A stretch of DNA of 64,000 nucleotides from Acanthococcus lagerstroemiae (GCA_031841125.1 CM063107.1:68831814-68895813); one strand, 5' to 3'; positions 21,585 to 33,800 are shown, counted from the stretch's first letter. The notes: generated from the letters alone by a model not told the origin. Numbers and translations: made by a program.

Positions 21585-22205
21585 CAGAAAAGTTAAAAGA
21601 AAGGATGAAGTAACATATCTGGGCCAAACAATATCTTTCAAAAATAGAAGGGATAAGGAATTGAACATAAGAATAAAGAAAGGGTGGAAAAGCTATTGGG
21701 AGCGTAGAGATTTCCAAGGGGAAAATGGGGCAAATATTAAAAAGATATGGGAAAGCTGTACAAACCCAGTCCTCATGTATGGTGCCCACACGTGGGCCTT
21801 GACTAAGACAGAAATAAATAGATTAGGAAATACACAAAAAGCAATGGAGAGAAGTGTGTTAAAAGGAATGATAGGATAAAAAACATAGCAATAAGGGAAC
21901 AAACTGGATTACTTGGGATAGAACATTGCACTAAGAAACTTAAATGGAAATATGCGGGCCGTATTAGCAGGCAGTGAGAGGGAAGATGGGAAAGGAAAGT
22001 GGAAGAATGGGTGAAATCAGTGATGCGTTGGTGCGATGAATTCAAAAGAAAAGTACGGCCGTTATGCGAAGGGAAGCGGCTATCTGGAGAAAATGGAGGG
22101 ACGTCAGAGAGGCCTATGCCTAAAAATGGGGCGAGGCGATACTGGGGAGGATATACCTGTCCCCTGACTCAACCATAATATTTGTAGATATTAAGTAAGG
22201 AAAAT
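21585..22205 (+). pseudogene. RTE-like LINE, RT C-terminal region
   Basis: Plus-strand blocks: 'DEVTYLGQTISFKNR', 'WESCTNPVLMYGAHTWAL', 'GNTQKAMERSVLKGMIG', then after a stop 'IREQTGLLGIEHCTKKLK' and 'KYAGRISRQ'. These match the tail of RTE LINEs and the element at 16995-18270. It lacks the catalytic core and ends near 22205. Confidence 0.85.
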
Positions 22206-22244
22206 GGATGTATCGCCGGCTTATTATAAATTGTTTAGTTCAGT

Positions 22245-22560
22245 CGCTGCGTGGTTAAGTGGTAACTTGTCTGTAATCCTTGCGTCTCGAGTTCGAGTCC
22301 TACCAACCCTGGAAGGCTAGTGATATTCGAATACATTTACTAACATCCTAGTGAACACAGTACTAAACGAGGTGGAAACAGCGCGTTCTGTAACTCCCGT
22401 CAGTTCACACAGACAAGGCATTACAGTTGCAGGGTGTGTTACCACCAGATCAGAAAGATTGGTACTGTGCGTTTGCACGTCGTGGACAGCTTATTCGACA
22501 TCGTGAAACACGTGACTGGTAAGCGAAATGTGGCTGCACACTTTTTGACACATTGAGTGT
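22245..22560 (+). repeat. SINE2, full-length copy
   Basis: The tRNA-like head has an A-box-like 'TGGTTAAGTGGTAAC' and B box 'GAGTTCGAGTCCTA', followed by a body shared with 31345-31426, 43188-43465 and 62905-63190: 'GCTAGTGATATTCGAATAC', 'GACAAGGCATTACAGTTGC' and 'TTACCACCAGATCAGAAAG'. Length is about 300 bp; pol III transcription is inferred from the boxes. Confidence 0.85.
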
Positions 22561-23262
22561 TTGCGTGCATAAAGAGCGAAACATTTTCAATTTTAAGCCG
22601 AAAATGAATTAAAAAATGCAATTTTTGACCAGATCTATTTTCATTGGAATACCATAATATCTAGTGTATGCTTGGTAACTCGGAGGAAGGGAGAGCTAAA
22701 ATTCCTATAGTTCCCTAGTTCTGCCACGGTGAGGAACCATTTTGCAAAAAATACGTATTACTTTTTAAGTTCTCGATGTTTTTATAAAGTCGGTATTTTC
22801 CTGGAATACTCGTGTACAATCAAATGTTCACTGTATCGCGTGAAATAAGAACTACCTTAACAGGTAATTCGTTTCTGTCTGATCAACATGCTAAAACTTT
22901 TTATCAGATCAATCAATCAATCAATCAAAGCCTCTATTGCTCAAAAACAAAACTTAATTGATATTACTAGTTATATGTATACAGCCCATATTTTGGGCAA
23001 AGGCCTCCCTCAATCTATAACGGGTTCTTTATCTCTCGACGATCGAATATGACTCAAGCTTGGGTTTATGCCACTTGCAAAACTTTTCATAAAATTCTAT
23101 GTAGAATTTTTAGTATCCACACAATTTGATACATTATTTATTTATTGGGATTGTAAAAGTTTACATTTTTACCAATTTATATGATATGGTGCTTGAAGGG
23201 CAAGTAATTCGGATAAAAATAGCAAAATATAGCGGAAAAATTCGATTTTTGGCTATTACTAG
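22561..23262. other. Unassigned interval with a short (AATC)n
   Basis: An AATC repeat lies at 22909-22929. No gene or element ends are seen. Confidence 0.5.
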
Positions 23263-23572
23263 GCGGCTTCGCCCCCTGGCCGCTACGCGGACCAACCCCC
23301 GCCTGAAAATGGTGGGGCCAGCGTCAAATTTACGCCAGTTTGGGGCGCTAGCGCCTTCCCATCTCACGTACATGCAAGCGCAGTTGCCGGAATTTCGGGC
23401 CAGTTGGGGCCGGCGTATATTTGGCCCAACTAGGGCGCCTGGTGCCAATCGAGCACCAATTTTCGATTGGTGCTCGATTTGCGCCAGAATCGAGGGTAAA
23501 TTTGGCGTATATCTGGCGCCGATGCCAGAATTCGGGCTGGCCTACAATTTTCTAGGCGGGCCATAATCTAGC
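23263..23572. repeat. GC-rich island with GGCGCC-type motifs and a 13-bp hairpin
   Basis: A roughly 300-bp block is far more GC-rich than its surroundings. It has repeated 'GGCGCC' and 'GCCAGTTGGGGC' variants and a near-perfect hairpin 'ATCGAGCACCAAT' ... 'ATTGGTGCTCGAT' at about 23446-23479. Frames on both strands are open across it (up to 146 codons), but the peptides are compositional and show no family motif. Nature unknown. Confidence 0.5.
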
Positions 23573-23679
23573 GTCCTAGGTACATGCCAATGTTGCCTAT
23601 TTATGTAAAAATACGGCCCTGGACGTCATAGTAACATAAGTGTATCTTACCCTACATAAAACAATTTCCATGAAAATTA

Positions 23680-25090
23680 TATGAAAACAACACGGCGCTA
23701 CACCATTCAGGAGCTCTTTCCTCCATCAAGAACCCCCTCCCCCTGGGGTGGGCTACCCTCACAGCTGTCCTCCATTATAGTCACTTTCCCCAACCATGCT
23801 CCTTCTCGCCCACCGCGACTCCCTTCCTCACCGTGGCCGTCCTCCCTCTCCAGGAGCTCCCACCTCCACCGAGAATCTACCCCGAGGTAGGGTACCATGG
23901 TGAAACGTGAGACTAAGGTACAGGGAGGCCACCAGGAATGTATCCCCACGGAGGGGAAGGAGTAGGTTACTTTTACTGTTTAGTGCATAGAGAGCCCTCC
24001 CCCACCACAACTCCTCCTCGTCCTTCATCGCAATCTTCCTCCCTCAAGCTCCCTGCTTCACCATGAACCCCTTCCCAGGAATAAGCTACCCCTGGAGAAA
24101 TGTGCAATCAAGAGACGAGTTAGGCAACTCGCAATGTCTTTTTTTTCTCCCGGAGGTGGTGGCTTTCACTGTTTAGTATATAGAGAGCACTCCTCCACCA
24201 CGACTCCTCCTCGTCCTTCATTGTGACCTTCCTTCTCCCAAGCTCTCTCCACCATAAGCCCCCTCCCAAGGGTCGGCCAACCCTGGAGAAATGAGCAATT
24301 AAGGGGCAGGGTAGGCAACCCGCGGTGGGTTTTTTCTCCCGGAGGCAGTGGTGACGGCGGAGTTTACTTTTTTAGTATATAGAGAGATAGAGAGACAGAG
24401 AAATATTTCACCTTTTAACGTTTTCTTCCTTGAAAATCTTACTTTGCCCCCCCCCCCGCTTAGGAAAATCCTGGTTACGCCACTGCCTACTGGGGTAACT
24501 GTATCCAGATGTCTAACTCGAAAGGTGGGATAAAGAGCAGTAAAGTACCCAGGGACGAAAATAAGGGACTCGGGGATAGCCTGCCCCAAGCCTCTGCCGG
24601 AGTTGGAGAATTTTATTAGATGGATCAAAAGTTGAAAAAATCCAACAAGTCAAAAGGATTTTTTTAGCCACCTCCCCCCGAGCTCCCTCCTCCACTATGA
24701 ACCCCCTCTCAAGCGTGGGCTACCCCTGGAGAAAAGAGCAATTAAGGGGCAGGGTTGGCAACCCGCAATGTTTTCTTTCCTCCCGATGGCAGTGGCAGAG
24801 GCGTATTTTACTGTTTCAGTATCATGAACTCCCGCCCAAGGGTAGGCTACCCCTGGATAAATGAGCAATTAAGGGGCAGGGAGATATGCGTAATTATGTC
24901 ATTATATGTCTTTTTATGTCTTATTATGTCGGTTATGTCTTAAAACTTGGAGATCTTTTATGTTAAAACAGATTATGTCCTTGAAAGTAGCTGATCTGCC
25001 CCTGCCATAACCCTCAGTGCGTTTTGTATCTCCCGGATACGGTGGCGGTAGTGGTGGAAGCGGCGGATTTTAATTTTTTAGTATTCCCGA
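23680..25090. repeat. CT-rich degenerate tandem array W, copy 1
   Basis: The units are strongly pyrimidine-biased on the plus strand, with recurring 'CCCTCCCAAGGGT' and 'GAGCAATTAAGGGGCAGGG' (near 24293, 24736 and 24863) and 'TCTCCCGGAGG' blocks. The same family, inverted, is at 44880-45720. Reading frames in it are low-complexity Pro/Ser artefacts. An insert of repeat-like sequence lies at about 24400-24660. Confidence 0.65.
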
Positions 25091-25849
25091 AAGCTCTGGG
25101 GGACGAAATATTTCTCAGGTTGGTGGAGATTGGTCAGTATAACTTTACTACCTGTACAAATTTTAGCTCTCATCATCAATTTTGTCTAGTTTACTATCAA
25201 TCTTAGAAATAAATAAATAACTACCCCCTCAGAAGTTCGACACACAGTTGACAAAATCCTTGACTTGAATCCGTGACAAATTAAGTCAAATATAATTATT
25301 GGTATTTTGAGAAATATTAAGTTCGAGATTTTAAAGTCAAATTCAAATCAAACATTTTTGCCCCGAAAATAATAAACAGCTGTCTTTTCGAACTATTTCA
25401 CCCCCCCCCCAATTGGATCCCGCCGCCCTAAATTTGATTCAATGGAATATTAAAACAATTAATGCAAAATTGCAGCTCCATTAAACCAACGGAACACGTG
25501 CCACACGCCCCTCCCCATCTTATGAAAAAGTACATGGATTTTTGACATAAGTAAGGTCGGACAAGCCTTAAAGACCTTATGTCTCTGTAGACGTTTACAC
25601 TCCCGAAGAAGTCTTAGAGAGTCCTAAACAGATCTAGAACAAGTTTTAAAATGACTGAGCGAGTTTAAAAGAAAGTCTTATAGAATTTCAAACCCGGTGT
25701 CTGGAAAAGTCCCAGTAAGTTTAAATCAGACCAGGGAATATTCTTGAATAAGTCCGGATAAAAGTGTAGTTTCAATTTCATACTCGAGAGCAACATTTTA
25801 ACCGGGGTCATCATCATTTTCTCTTCTCAGGAACAGAGGCGAAATTTGG
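25091..25849. other. Unassigned interval
   Basis: No family match apart from homopolymer C runs (25400). No gene is called. Confidence 0.4.
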
Positions 25850-26300
25850 CTTTCAGGTGTGTGTGTGTGGGGGGGGGGGGGGTGGAGAAAGAAAATTTGC
25901 CGACAGATATGTTTTGAAAACTAAAAATTCGCTGACAAAATGTTTTTTAATTTGAAAATTTGCCGAGTTTTCAATTAAAATATTTTTTAATTGACAAAAG
26001 ATAAACAAACGAGCAAAAGTTCTTAGGAAATGAAAAATGCATATGAACAGTTTCAAAATTTGCCGACTGCCAAATTATTGGTGATGTTTCACCCCCACCC
26101 TCTCCCCATGGTTTCGTCCCTGCAAATGCAGATTGGAACCTTATCCTTCAAGCACTCACATTTGCGCACATGAGTATACCCTAGTTTGGGAGGGTAAGCT
26201 GGAAGGATGTTAGGAATACTTGAGAGGAACACACAACTTCCTTTACACGTGAACGTTATTTACTCTTGGTGATCATTTTTTTAAAATTGAATTTCCTCTG
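25850..26300 (-). repeat. Dispersed repeat Z, copy 2, with extended flank
   Basis: Inverted relative to 45906-46330 and matching along most of it, including 'AACACACAACTTCC', 'GAGTATACCCTAGT' and 'GCAAATGCAGATTGGAACC'. A G-run occurs at 25868-25881. Confidence 0.8.
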
Positions 26301-26384
26301 ATTCGTCTCCTAGATTACTTCCAATAAAATCAAAAAATAAATAATAGTCTCTGACCGGAGTCCAGGGTACTCCATTTTCAGAAA

Positions 26385-26660
26385 CGAAATTTGACTTTCA
26401 GTTTGGGGAAGTAAAGAAGAAAAATTTGCCGACAAATATTTTTCGAAAACTATAAGAATTCGACTATAAAATTTAAAAAAAATTAAAAATTTGCCGATTT
26501 TTATCGAAATATTTTTTTGATTGAAAAAGAAATAAACAAACAAACATTCATAAAAAACGAAAAATTCAAATGAACTGTTTCAAAATTTGCCGACTGCCAA
26601 ATTATTGGGAGAGGGGGGTTAACCCCCACACCCCTATAGTTTTGCCCCTGCCCACGAGGT
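26385..26660 (-). repeat. Dispersed repeat Z, copy 3
   Basis: Contains 'TTTGACTTTCAGTTTGGGG', 'AAAATTTGCCGAC' and 'TTGCCGACTGCCAAATTATT', in the same orientation as copy 2 and only about 85 bp from it. Confidence 0.75.
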
Positions 26661-28024
26661 TTCAACAGGTCTCATACTTTGGCAGCTTCTAAAACCGCTA
26701 CATGATGCGAATTTATTCATAGTGTAGGAAAAGGAATGCCGTAAAGCGATTTGAGCGGGGGGAGGAGAAAGGGACTTGAGGTCTATGGGCAAAAAAAAAA
26801 ATAATAAGTAGATAAAGGCTTAACTTTCAACAGTTTCATTATGAACAAAAGAAAAGTGGAAAAGTTTATTTATTCTGTGGAGTTCCGTCTCCGAGTGGAT
26901 CGTCAGATCAGCGAGTATAGGTGTAAGAAAACAGGAAAAAAATGTCAAAAATACGCCTTCTTGAATAAATTAATTTTCTGACCTTTTACGCACACAATGG
27001 CAAGTGACCTCGAAACGCTGAACAAATATAAAATTTTAAGTGAAATTTCGCACCAATTTCATGAACCGAATCGGCTAGTTTTTTCGAGTATCACATTATA
27101 ATACCTGGGGCAATTAAAATGCAACTGCATGTATTTTATTTGCTACTTCCTACACACTCAGTGGTTTCATATATCTTCACGTTTCATGACTTCCTGCATT
27201 CAAAATTGCCAACCTTATTTAGCATATTCTCGAAGTAATGCAAGTTTTTACGCATTTATTCGTACAAATAAAATTTTTTTCCCAAAAATTTGTCAAAAAA
27301 GTGAGAACAAAGCCTTTACTGGTTACACAAATATTCTATGCCGCTTTGAAAATTTAAAACATTAGATACATTATTGTGGCCTGTAATTATTACTAGATAT
27401 ATTTACCATTTTTAATATTTTCACTCATTAAAGAGGTACGTTGAAAAGGATTATACATTCAAAAAGCATTTTAAGCTTAGTTGACGTACAAACATAATAA
27501 ATGCATAAAAATTGATATTTCGAAGATTTCAGTTGCATACTTCTACTTGCCCTAATACAGTGGCACAGCCAAGCGGGGGGCTTGCGGGGCTGAAGCCATC
27601 CCCAAAAGGTCTTCATTTTCTTCCTCTTTTCTGACTAATACATTAAATTTACGCAACAAGATTCCAAAGAATGAACAAAATCGAACATTTTACGTTTCAC
27701 TGTGTACTTGTAGCTTGTGGTATAAAAATCATCAGAGTCAAAACGCGGATGATGCAATCTTCGTTTCAACTTTATTTGAATACTCTCGAGTAAATTTTGT
27801 TACATGCAATTAGATTTTTTTTTCCTAAATCTACTTTTTATTTGTTCGAAACAGAAATAATTGAATTACGATAGATATATGCAGTAGGTGGGTAATACAT
27901 GGAGGTTCAAAAATATCGAGTTACCCGTACTCCAACGAGATATTTTTAGCAAATTGGTAACATTGAGCCAATGTAAACATTACAGTTCAATAAGGTTCAT
28001 CTCGCCCCCTCCTGTACCTCGATA
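26661..28024. other. Unassigned interval
   Basis: About 1.3 kb, AT-rich, with no convincing coding motif, element end or match to the other families. The frames at 27129-27365 and 27428-27616 lack support. Confidence 0.4.
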
Positions 28025-28120
28025 GATAGGGTGTCCATTCTCTGGAAAACCTGGAAAAGTCAGGGAATTTTGGAATTTTCAGCATTTTTCACCTAAAAGT
28101 CAGGGAATTTTGTAAAAAAA
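28025..28120. repeat. Possible DNA-transposon end with a repeated 'AAAGTCAGGGAATTTT'
   Basis: 'AGGGTGTCCATTCTCTGGAA' is followed by two copies of 'AAAGTCAGGGAATTTT' about 35 bp apart. Similar strings occur at ends of DNA transposons in animal genomes as I recall them; no partner end was found here. Confidence 0.35.
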
Positions 28121-28594
28121 ATCGATGACGAAATTCTGTAGTATTTCAAACAGATTTTACCCTATTTCTTATTTAAAAAAAAAATTACTTCGTTTCGCTC
28201 AGGCAGTGTTCTTATCTTTTTCCTTTCACAGGAGAAGGATGTGGGTAATACAGCGCCCCCCTCTCCTATCGCAGCAGTACAGAGTGTGTTGGTATGATGA
28301 AATCGTTTTCATGGTATTCGTTTCGCGTCTACATCTTTCTATTAAGGCGTCTAGATACACTTAACGTATTTCATATTCCGTGACTTCACGAACCATTTCA
28401 CGAAAAATATGACTAAAAGCGAAGCAATTCATATATACTTCTTCCAATATCAGGATCAGCTGTTTCGTGTTTCCATCTTATCCTGTTCGCGAGAATCTGA
28501 AAATCGGCGCGAAAAGACGCGAAAATGAAAAAATATTCAGTCTAGTTCCTCTCCCCAGTGTAAAAAGTTTTTTGAGAAAGTCAATTTGAAAACC
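28121..28594. other. Unassigned interval
   Basis: No motif, repeat match or element end recognised. Confidence 0.4.
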
Positions 28595-29915
28595 GAAAAG
28601 TTCACCTTCTGGAACATCCTGCCATTGGGTTTTTCTTCGGCTCCCTTCTCCTTCGCAAATGTAGATGCGGATGAATGAAAAGAACTTCCGAGATTTTGGG
28701 GAAAGAAGTCGGCCTGAGGCATCCTTTCACTAAGCGATAAGCTTCATTCAGGGGCATATCCACCTTCTTAGCATGTGCTGAGCACTCCCAGACTGGGCAT
28801 GCGTATTCTGCGACTGAATAACACAGAGCTAGCGTTGATGTCCGTAGAACCTGTGGTTTTGCTCCCCATCTGCTGCCTGCCAATTTTCGAATTAGGTTTG
28901 TTCTTGCTGCGACTTTCATTTGGGTATTTTCTCAATGCCGCCGGTACGTGAGTGATCTGTCCAGAGTCACTCCTTGGTATTTGGGATGGTCTGTGCGGTT
29001 CAGCGCGATGTTACCCTATTGTATATTAAGCTGCGTTCTAGCCTCGCGATTTCGGGGATGGAACGAACAGGTCTCAGTTTTGGATGGGTTTGGTTTCAGG
29101 TGGTTGGCCCTATAGTATGCGTCTAAGTCCACTGTTGCCTGACTCAGCGTGTCTTCCACTTCTACGAAGGTGTCGCATTGTGCTGTAAGTGCTAGATCAT
29201 CTGCATAGAGGAAGCGGCGAGTGGGTCCACTGATTGGTTGATCATTAGTGTAGAAATTATAGAGAATTGATAACAAGACATTTCCTTGTGGCAAACCATT
29301 CTTTTGCCGTCTCCAAGTGCTGTCCTTCCCATCCAGGGTCACGTAGAACCGCCGATCTTTGAGTAGCATTTTCACAATTTCCGTAAATTTGTAATCCTTT
29401 GTCAGCTGATACACACCTTGAACCGAAAAGTATCCGGTGACACAGTGTATCGAAGGCTGCTGTGAGGTCCACGAACACAGCACCAGTGACCTTACATTCC
29501 TCGAAACCATCTTCGATGTGCTGTGTTAAATTCAGGACCTGGCCAGTGCAGGACTTTCCAGGCCCGAAGCCCGGCCTCAGCCTGATCAGGCTTTTATCGA
29601 TACATTCAGACATACGGCCTAGAACAACTCTTTCGAATATTTTATAGAGGTGGCACAACAGCGATATAGGCCGGTAGCTCTTTGGATCATGCGGATCTTT
29701 GCCTGGTTTTTGAATAACTATTACATGGGCTTAGCGCTATAATCGAGGTATTTTCAACGTTTCAACACAGGTATTGTACATTTCCTGGAGCCAGGCTATA
29801 GTTTTTCGCCCAACATGTTTTCTTTGCTCAACGTACATTTTATCCACTCCTGCCGCTTTCCGATTTTCAGCTGCACGTAAGGCTGCGGTGACTTCGGAGT
29901 ATGTGTTCGGTGATG
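28595..29915 (-). pseudogene. Jockey-type LINE reverse transcriptase, frameshifted, 5' truncated
   Basis: The minus strand from 29915 to 28595 carries RT blocks in order: 'AAENRKAAGVDKM', 'KSYRPISLLCHLYKIFERV', 'RPGFGPGKSCTGQVLNL', 'VFVDLTAAFDT', 'KNGLPQGNVLLSILYNFYT', the catalytic 'RRFLYADDLALTAQ', 'HLKPNPSKTETC', and the C-terminal 'TLALCYSVAEYACPVW' with 'KVDMPLNEAYRLVKGCLRPT'. These are jockey-clade features. At least one frameshift near 29430 and stops around 29730 and 29010 break it, although YADD is intact. It belongs to the same subfamily as the LINE pieces at 49300-53270. Confidence 0.9.
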
Positions 29916-30285
29916 CAAGTACTCCACTTCGGCTGCATGGCTACGGGTGATTTTCATATTTTTAACACGGCCCTCCGTATTTCCATTTATGAGCAGTTGA
30001 TGGGCAACCTGGTTTGCTGTTGTTTGTGTAAATTTACTCCGATGATTATTTTCTCCATCCAGTCTGCTAAGCGCAATCTACGTATACTATCTATAAGGTT
30101 TATAGAACTATGAAGAGATGCAGTACTGGAAAAAAAAAAAAAAAAAGTTATACGCTTGTTATAGAGGACATAAGTACATTTATCACATCTGCTCAAACAG
30201 AAAATTGCTAATTACTGAATAATTTCCTTTAAGCTGTGAGCAGCCATGTACATAGATATAAACGCACGAAACATACAATTTAAAA
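29916..30285. other. Unassigned interval with a poly-A run
   Basis: A run of about 18 A lies at 30129-30147. Nothing else is recognised; it may include decayed LINE 5' sequence. Confidence 0.4.
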
Positions 30286-30833
30286 TCAGGTTTTCCCATT
30301 ATTCGTACATAGTACTCGATTTACAAAATGTGCCCGCAGCATGCGTTGGAAGTCTGATAATGGTAATGGCCAATAGACCACTAGATTACTGTAATCTTCA
30401 TTGTACTTCCTCTGTATAGTAGCCTTCTTCACGTTAGTTCGAAGTTTTCTGTCGTAAATGATATTATACTTGCGGTTAGCAGAAAGCTTTCCGACAAACG
30501 TGGCTGGAAAATCTTCATTCTCGATTACTAGTCTCTGTGCTTTATGAGTTCAATGAATATAGTGGATATCATATAAAACACTGTTGTCAATGAACTGGGA
30601 TTAAAACAGCAGTACCTCAACCTATAGAGATACAGGAGGTCAATTAACTGGGTTTCGGTAATTAATGAGTCATCTGAATCTTGTTTTACGTTTTTGCTCG
30701 TAAACAGGGCATGGAAGTGCTGTCGTGAACGATATAGCGAAGGGCATATTTTTGTTCGTTTGAAGAGCGAATTTGCAAAATCGAAAGAGGAACGGCATTC
30801 CTCTTTCTTTCGCTTCATTCCCCTAACATACAC
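30286..30833 (-). other. Unassigned open regions, possible two-exon host fragment
   Basis: On the minus strand one frame is open from an ATG at 30833 to about 30530, and a second from 30549 to a stop at 30286 ('IENEDFPATFVGKLSA', 'DYSNLVVYWPLPL'). A phase-compatible splice can be drawn: donor GTTGAG at 30621 and an acceptor near 30534, joining '...LLYLYR' to 'LVIENEDF...'. The second part has balanced, protein-like composition unlike the repeats around it. No family was recognised and the acceptor is weak, so this may be chance. Confidence 0.25.
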
Positions 30834-31344
30834 TGTCAGTGTATCAGCTTTTTAAAATGGCAGAATGAGACTTGAAAAAATCCAAAATCGCTTCAAGGAA
30901 GGACATTGTTACATGAATATGTCGTCCAGGCGACCGCATTAGACCTGTTGAAATGATTGATTATAATCGATTATCATAAAGAACGAGCCTCTGAACGATT
31001 ATCAATTACTAAGACTTACAATCAGTTTTAAACAATTTGTTGCAAAATCACTGCAATAATAATCATTATGTGTTGCCAAGGTAGGCAACCCGCTACAATT
31101 ATGCCCGTCTCACCCTCGCTGGAATTCACTTCATAAGAAGGTAAGGAGAAAATTGAATTTTTGCTGCAGAACTTTTTTTTTTAATGGTAGCCAGTCGAAC
31201 GTTGTACGTTGTAACAATAACAGAAAAACATGTAACGAAAAAAACTTATTCCCATAAGCGGCCTGTGTGACCTGCCCTGCAGTGACGTTATTGTCGTCTT
31301 TGCGCCTTACACGTCTGGCTAACCTTCTATAGTATAATAATCTT
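30834..31344. other. Unassigned interval
   Basis: AT-rich with no recognised feature. Confidence 0.4.
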
Positions 31345-31426
31345 GGGCCAAGTGGTAACGTACCCGCTTCGCAATTCTTGCGTCTCGCGTTTGAGACCCA
31401 CTAACGCCAAAAAGCTAGTGATATTC
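31345..31426 (+). repeat. SINE2, head only, cut by an LTR
   Basis: Contains 'CCAAGTGGTAACGTACCCGC', the B-box region and 'GCTAGTGATATTC', then stops exactly where the LTR begins at 31427. Confidence 0.8.
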
Positions 31427-31686
31427 TGAAACAAAATTTGCACTAAAAAACGCATGAAAACACGTACTAAGAACTTTTAATGTCATACTAATACAAACGC
31501 ACAAAAACAGTTAGATTGCTTCAAAAACGCACAGTTTATCGCATATAAAACTATAGACTATACAGCGACAGCCAGCGCGTTATTGGCAAAACTCCTTATC
31601 GCTTTCCTTATCGAACTCTTATTCTGCTGCTTGAAACGTGACAATCTTTCTTCACTTATCTCGAATGTTCGGGATTATTCACCACA
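31427..31686 (-). repeat. 3' LTR of the Gypsy-like element
   Basis: Similar along its length to 34637-34915 and, inverted, to the solo LTR 35733-36008. On the minus strand it starts TGTGG. The minus-strand bases just upstream (31687-31700) are the purine run AAGGGGGGGACAG, a polypurine tract. Confidence 0.85.
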
Positions 31687-31894
31687 CTGTCCCCCCCTTA
31701 AGCATGGACATCCTGGCAGGCTCCAAATCTTCTACATGGATACCATGCCAGACTGCCAAACAATCAAGGTGCAAACTTTGGCTCATCCACCACCAAGCTT
31801 CCAAATCCGGTATACAACATTGTTGACCTGCTTGAGTATGGTGTACACTGTACAGTCCTTCCAAATGACGCTGTAGCTTCGGGTTTCTTCCTCT

Positions 31895-32050
31895 CTTCCA
31901 TTGCGGATTGTAAAACCAGACATGGTCCCCAGCCTAGAAGCCAACTTTGTTGGCTTTAATGTCGTAGCAAGTCTTCCATTGCGGATTGGAAAACCAGACA
32001 TGGTCCCCAGTGTGGAAGCCAACCTTATTGGCTTTGATGTCGTAGCGAGT
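31895..32050 (-). repeat. 78-bp in-frame tandem duplication in the integrase C-terminus
   Basis: Two units, 31895-31972 and 31973-32050, both carry 'CTTCCATTGCGGATTG', 'AAAACCAGACATGGTCCCCAG' (first 20 bases) and 'TTGGCTTTAATGTCGTAGC' variants. 78 bp equals 26 codons, so the frame 'TGDHVWFSNPQWKTCYDIK' is repeated rather than broken. Confidence 0.85.
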
Positions 32051-32118
32051 CTTCAGCCAGTTGCTGACAATTAGCAACTGACTTTGGACCATGCGATGAG
32101 TAGAGTCGAGCTTTTCTT

Positions 32119-32830
32119 TCAGTTGGCTATCAAACTTGTCCACCAGTTGCGGCTGTTGAGGTGGAGTTCCAAAATCCAGATTGCATGGTAATTGTAACTC
32201 CCGACCAAAGACGACCTTTGTGGGAGTGTGCGCGTACTTTCATGGACGGCTGATCTATAGGCCAACAGAAACAACGGGATGTGCTGGTCCCAGTCTCTTT
32301 GGTGCTCGGCAATGACTTTGGCCAGATATTCCTTGAGTGTCCGGTTGAATCGCTCAACCATGCCGTCGGATTGCGGATGCAGCAGAGTAGATCTCGTCTT
32401 CCAAATTCCCAGAAGCTGACATACTTCAAATAACTTGGATTTGAAGTTCCTCCCCTGGTCTGTATGTAGCTCCAGTGGGACAACATAACGTGTGATCCAA
32501 TTCTCCGTCAGCATCCTAACCACTACCTCAGCATCCTGTGTTAACATTGGTTATACTTCAGGTCATTTACTGAAGTAATTGCCTACACACAACACATACC
32601 AGTTTCCAGCATCCAAGAGCGGGAATGGTCCTGCAATACCCCCATTTAAAACAAATATCCAACGTTGTACTTCTGCATCCACCCGCAAGACCAAGTTTGT
32701 GGCCCTTTAGTGGTGCAGCGGCAGCACCAGTCTTCCACACCTTCCTTGTATGTCGGCCAGTAGAAGCGCTCTTGAATCTTCACTCGGGTTTTTGTGGTGC
32801 CCGGATGCCCTCCAGACACTTAGTCATGTA
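32119..32830 (-). pseudogene. Gypsy integrase core with degraded zinc-binding region
   Basis: Minus-strand blocks: a decayed zinc-binding N-terminus (about 32830-32690, with 'RVKIQERFYWPTYKEG'-like sequence in shifting frames), 'AGPFPLLDAGNWYVL' and then 'LELHTDQGRNFKSKLF' (second catalytic Asp) and 'HPQSDGMVERFNRTLKEYL' (catalytic Glu). The first catalytic Asp, expected just before 'GPFP', is not there, and there are stops around 32575 and 32550. The enzyme would have joined retrotransposon DNA into the genome; this copy cannot. Confidence 0.85.
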
Positions 32831-33175
32831 CACCACATAGGTAGATATCTGGAACCTTCTTCCATGGAATGATGGTCTTCATTCGCACTGTGGTGCCATC
32901 TTCCGACTCCTAAGCGCGCATTAGAAGGCCATCATTAATGCACAACGAGTCCCACTGAGCCTACAGAGCTTTCAGCTCTCGCAACTGATCCGAAATTTCC
33001 TACCATGGTGGTCATTCGCCTGCTTGCTTGACCCATAGTATCCAGCCAACGACTTTCTCCTCCAGCTGATCTTTCTTCAGTGCATCACTAGACTGCAGCG
33101 ATCCCCCTTTAATGGATGTAAGTTCCTTCTTCTCCAGTCACTGACAAAACCAACAGTCTGCAGAACACGGTCGCC

Positions 33176-33800
33176 TCAACAGTTTGTCCGCATTTCTATG
33201 ACTTTTGCCTTGCTGGAACTGTATTTTGCAGGAATACTCCTATAGCTGCTGAAGCCACCTTGCAAACTGTCCCTTTGGATATTTGAAGGACAGGAGCCAC
33301 TGTAATGCTGAATGGTCAGTCCAGAGAATAAATTTCTGGCCATACAGATACTTGTGGCATGGGTGCAAAGTTTTGACCGCAGCAAGGAACTCTCTCCTAG
33401 TGACACAGTAGTTCCGCTTAGGCCGCAAAAGAGACTTGCTGTATTAAGCAATGATGCGCTCATTCTTATCTTCTAGCTGGGCGAGTACACCTCCAATTGC
33501 TGTGTTGCTGGCGTCTGTGTCCACAATGAATGGGTAACTGGAGCTGTGCACAACAGCTTTTTCAATTTCTTAAAGGGTTCTGTGCACTCGTCTGTCCAGA
33601 CAAATTCCTGACAATCTTCTGTTAGCTGATGCAGTGGTCAGGCAATACCAGCAAAGTCTCGGATAAACCTCCAGTAGTAGGGACAGAATCCGAGGAAGCT
33701 CCTGGTCTAACACTTGTCCACTGGAACTGGCCTCTTTTCCACTGCAGATAGCCTATCTGGGTCTGTCTGGAATCCTGCCTTGAAGATGACATGGCCCAAA
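33176..33800 (-). pseudogene. Gypsy RT thumb, tether and RNase H
   Basis: The minus strand reads a connection region with 'PFIVDTDASNTAIGGVLAQL' (RNase H first Asp block), 'NYCVTRREFLAAV' (second acidic residue), and 'KFILWTDHSALQWLLS' (third). Order and spacing fit Ty3/Gypsy RNase H. In-frame stops near 33440 and 33640 break it. Confidence 0.85.
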
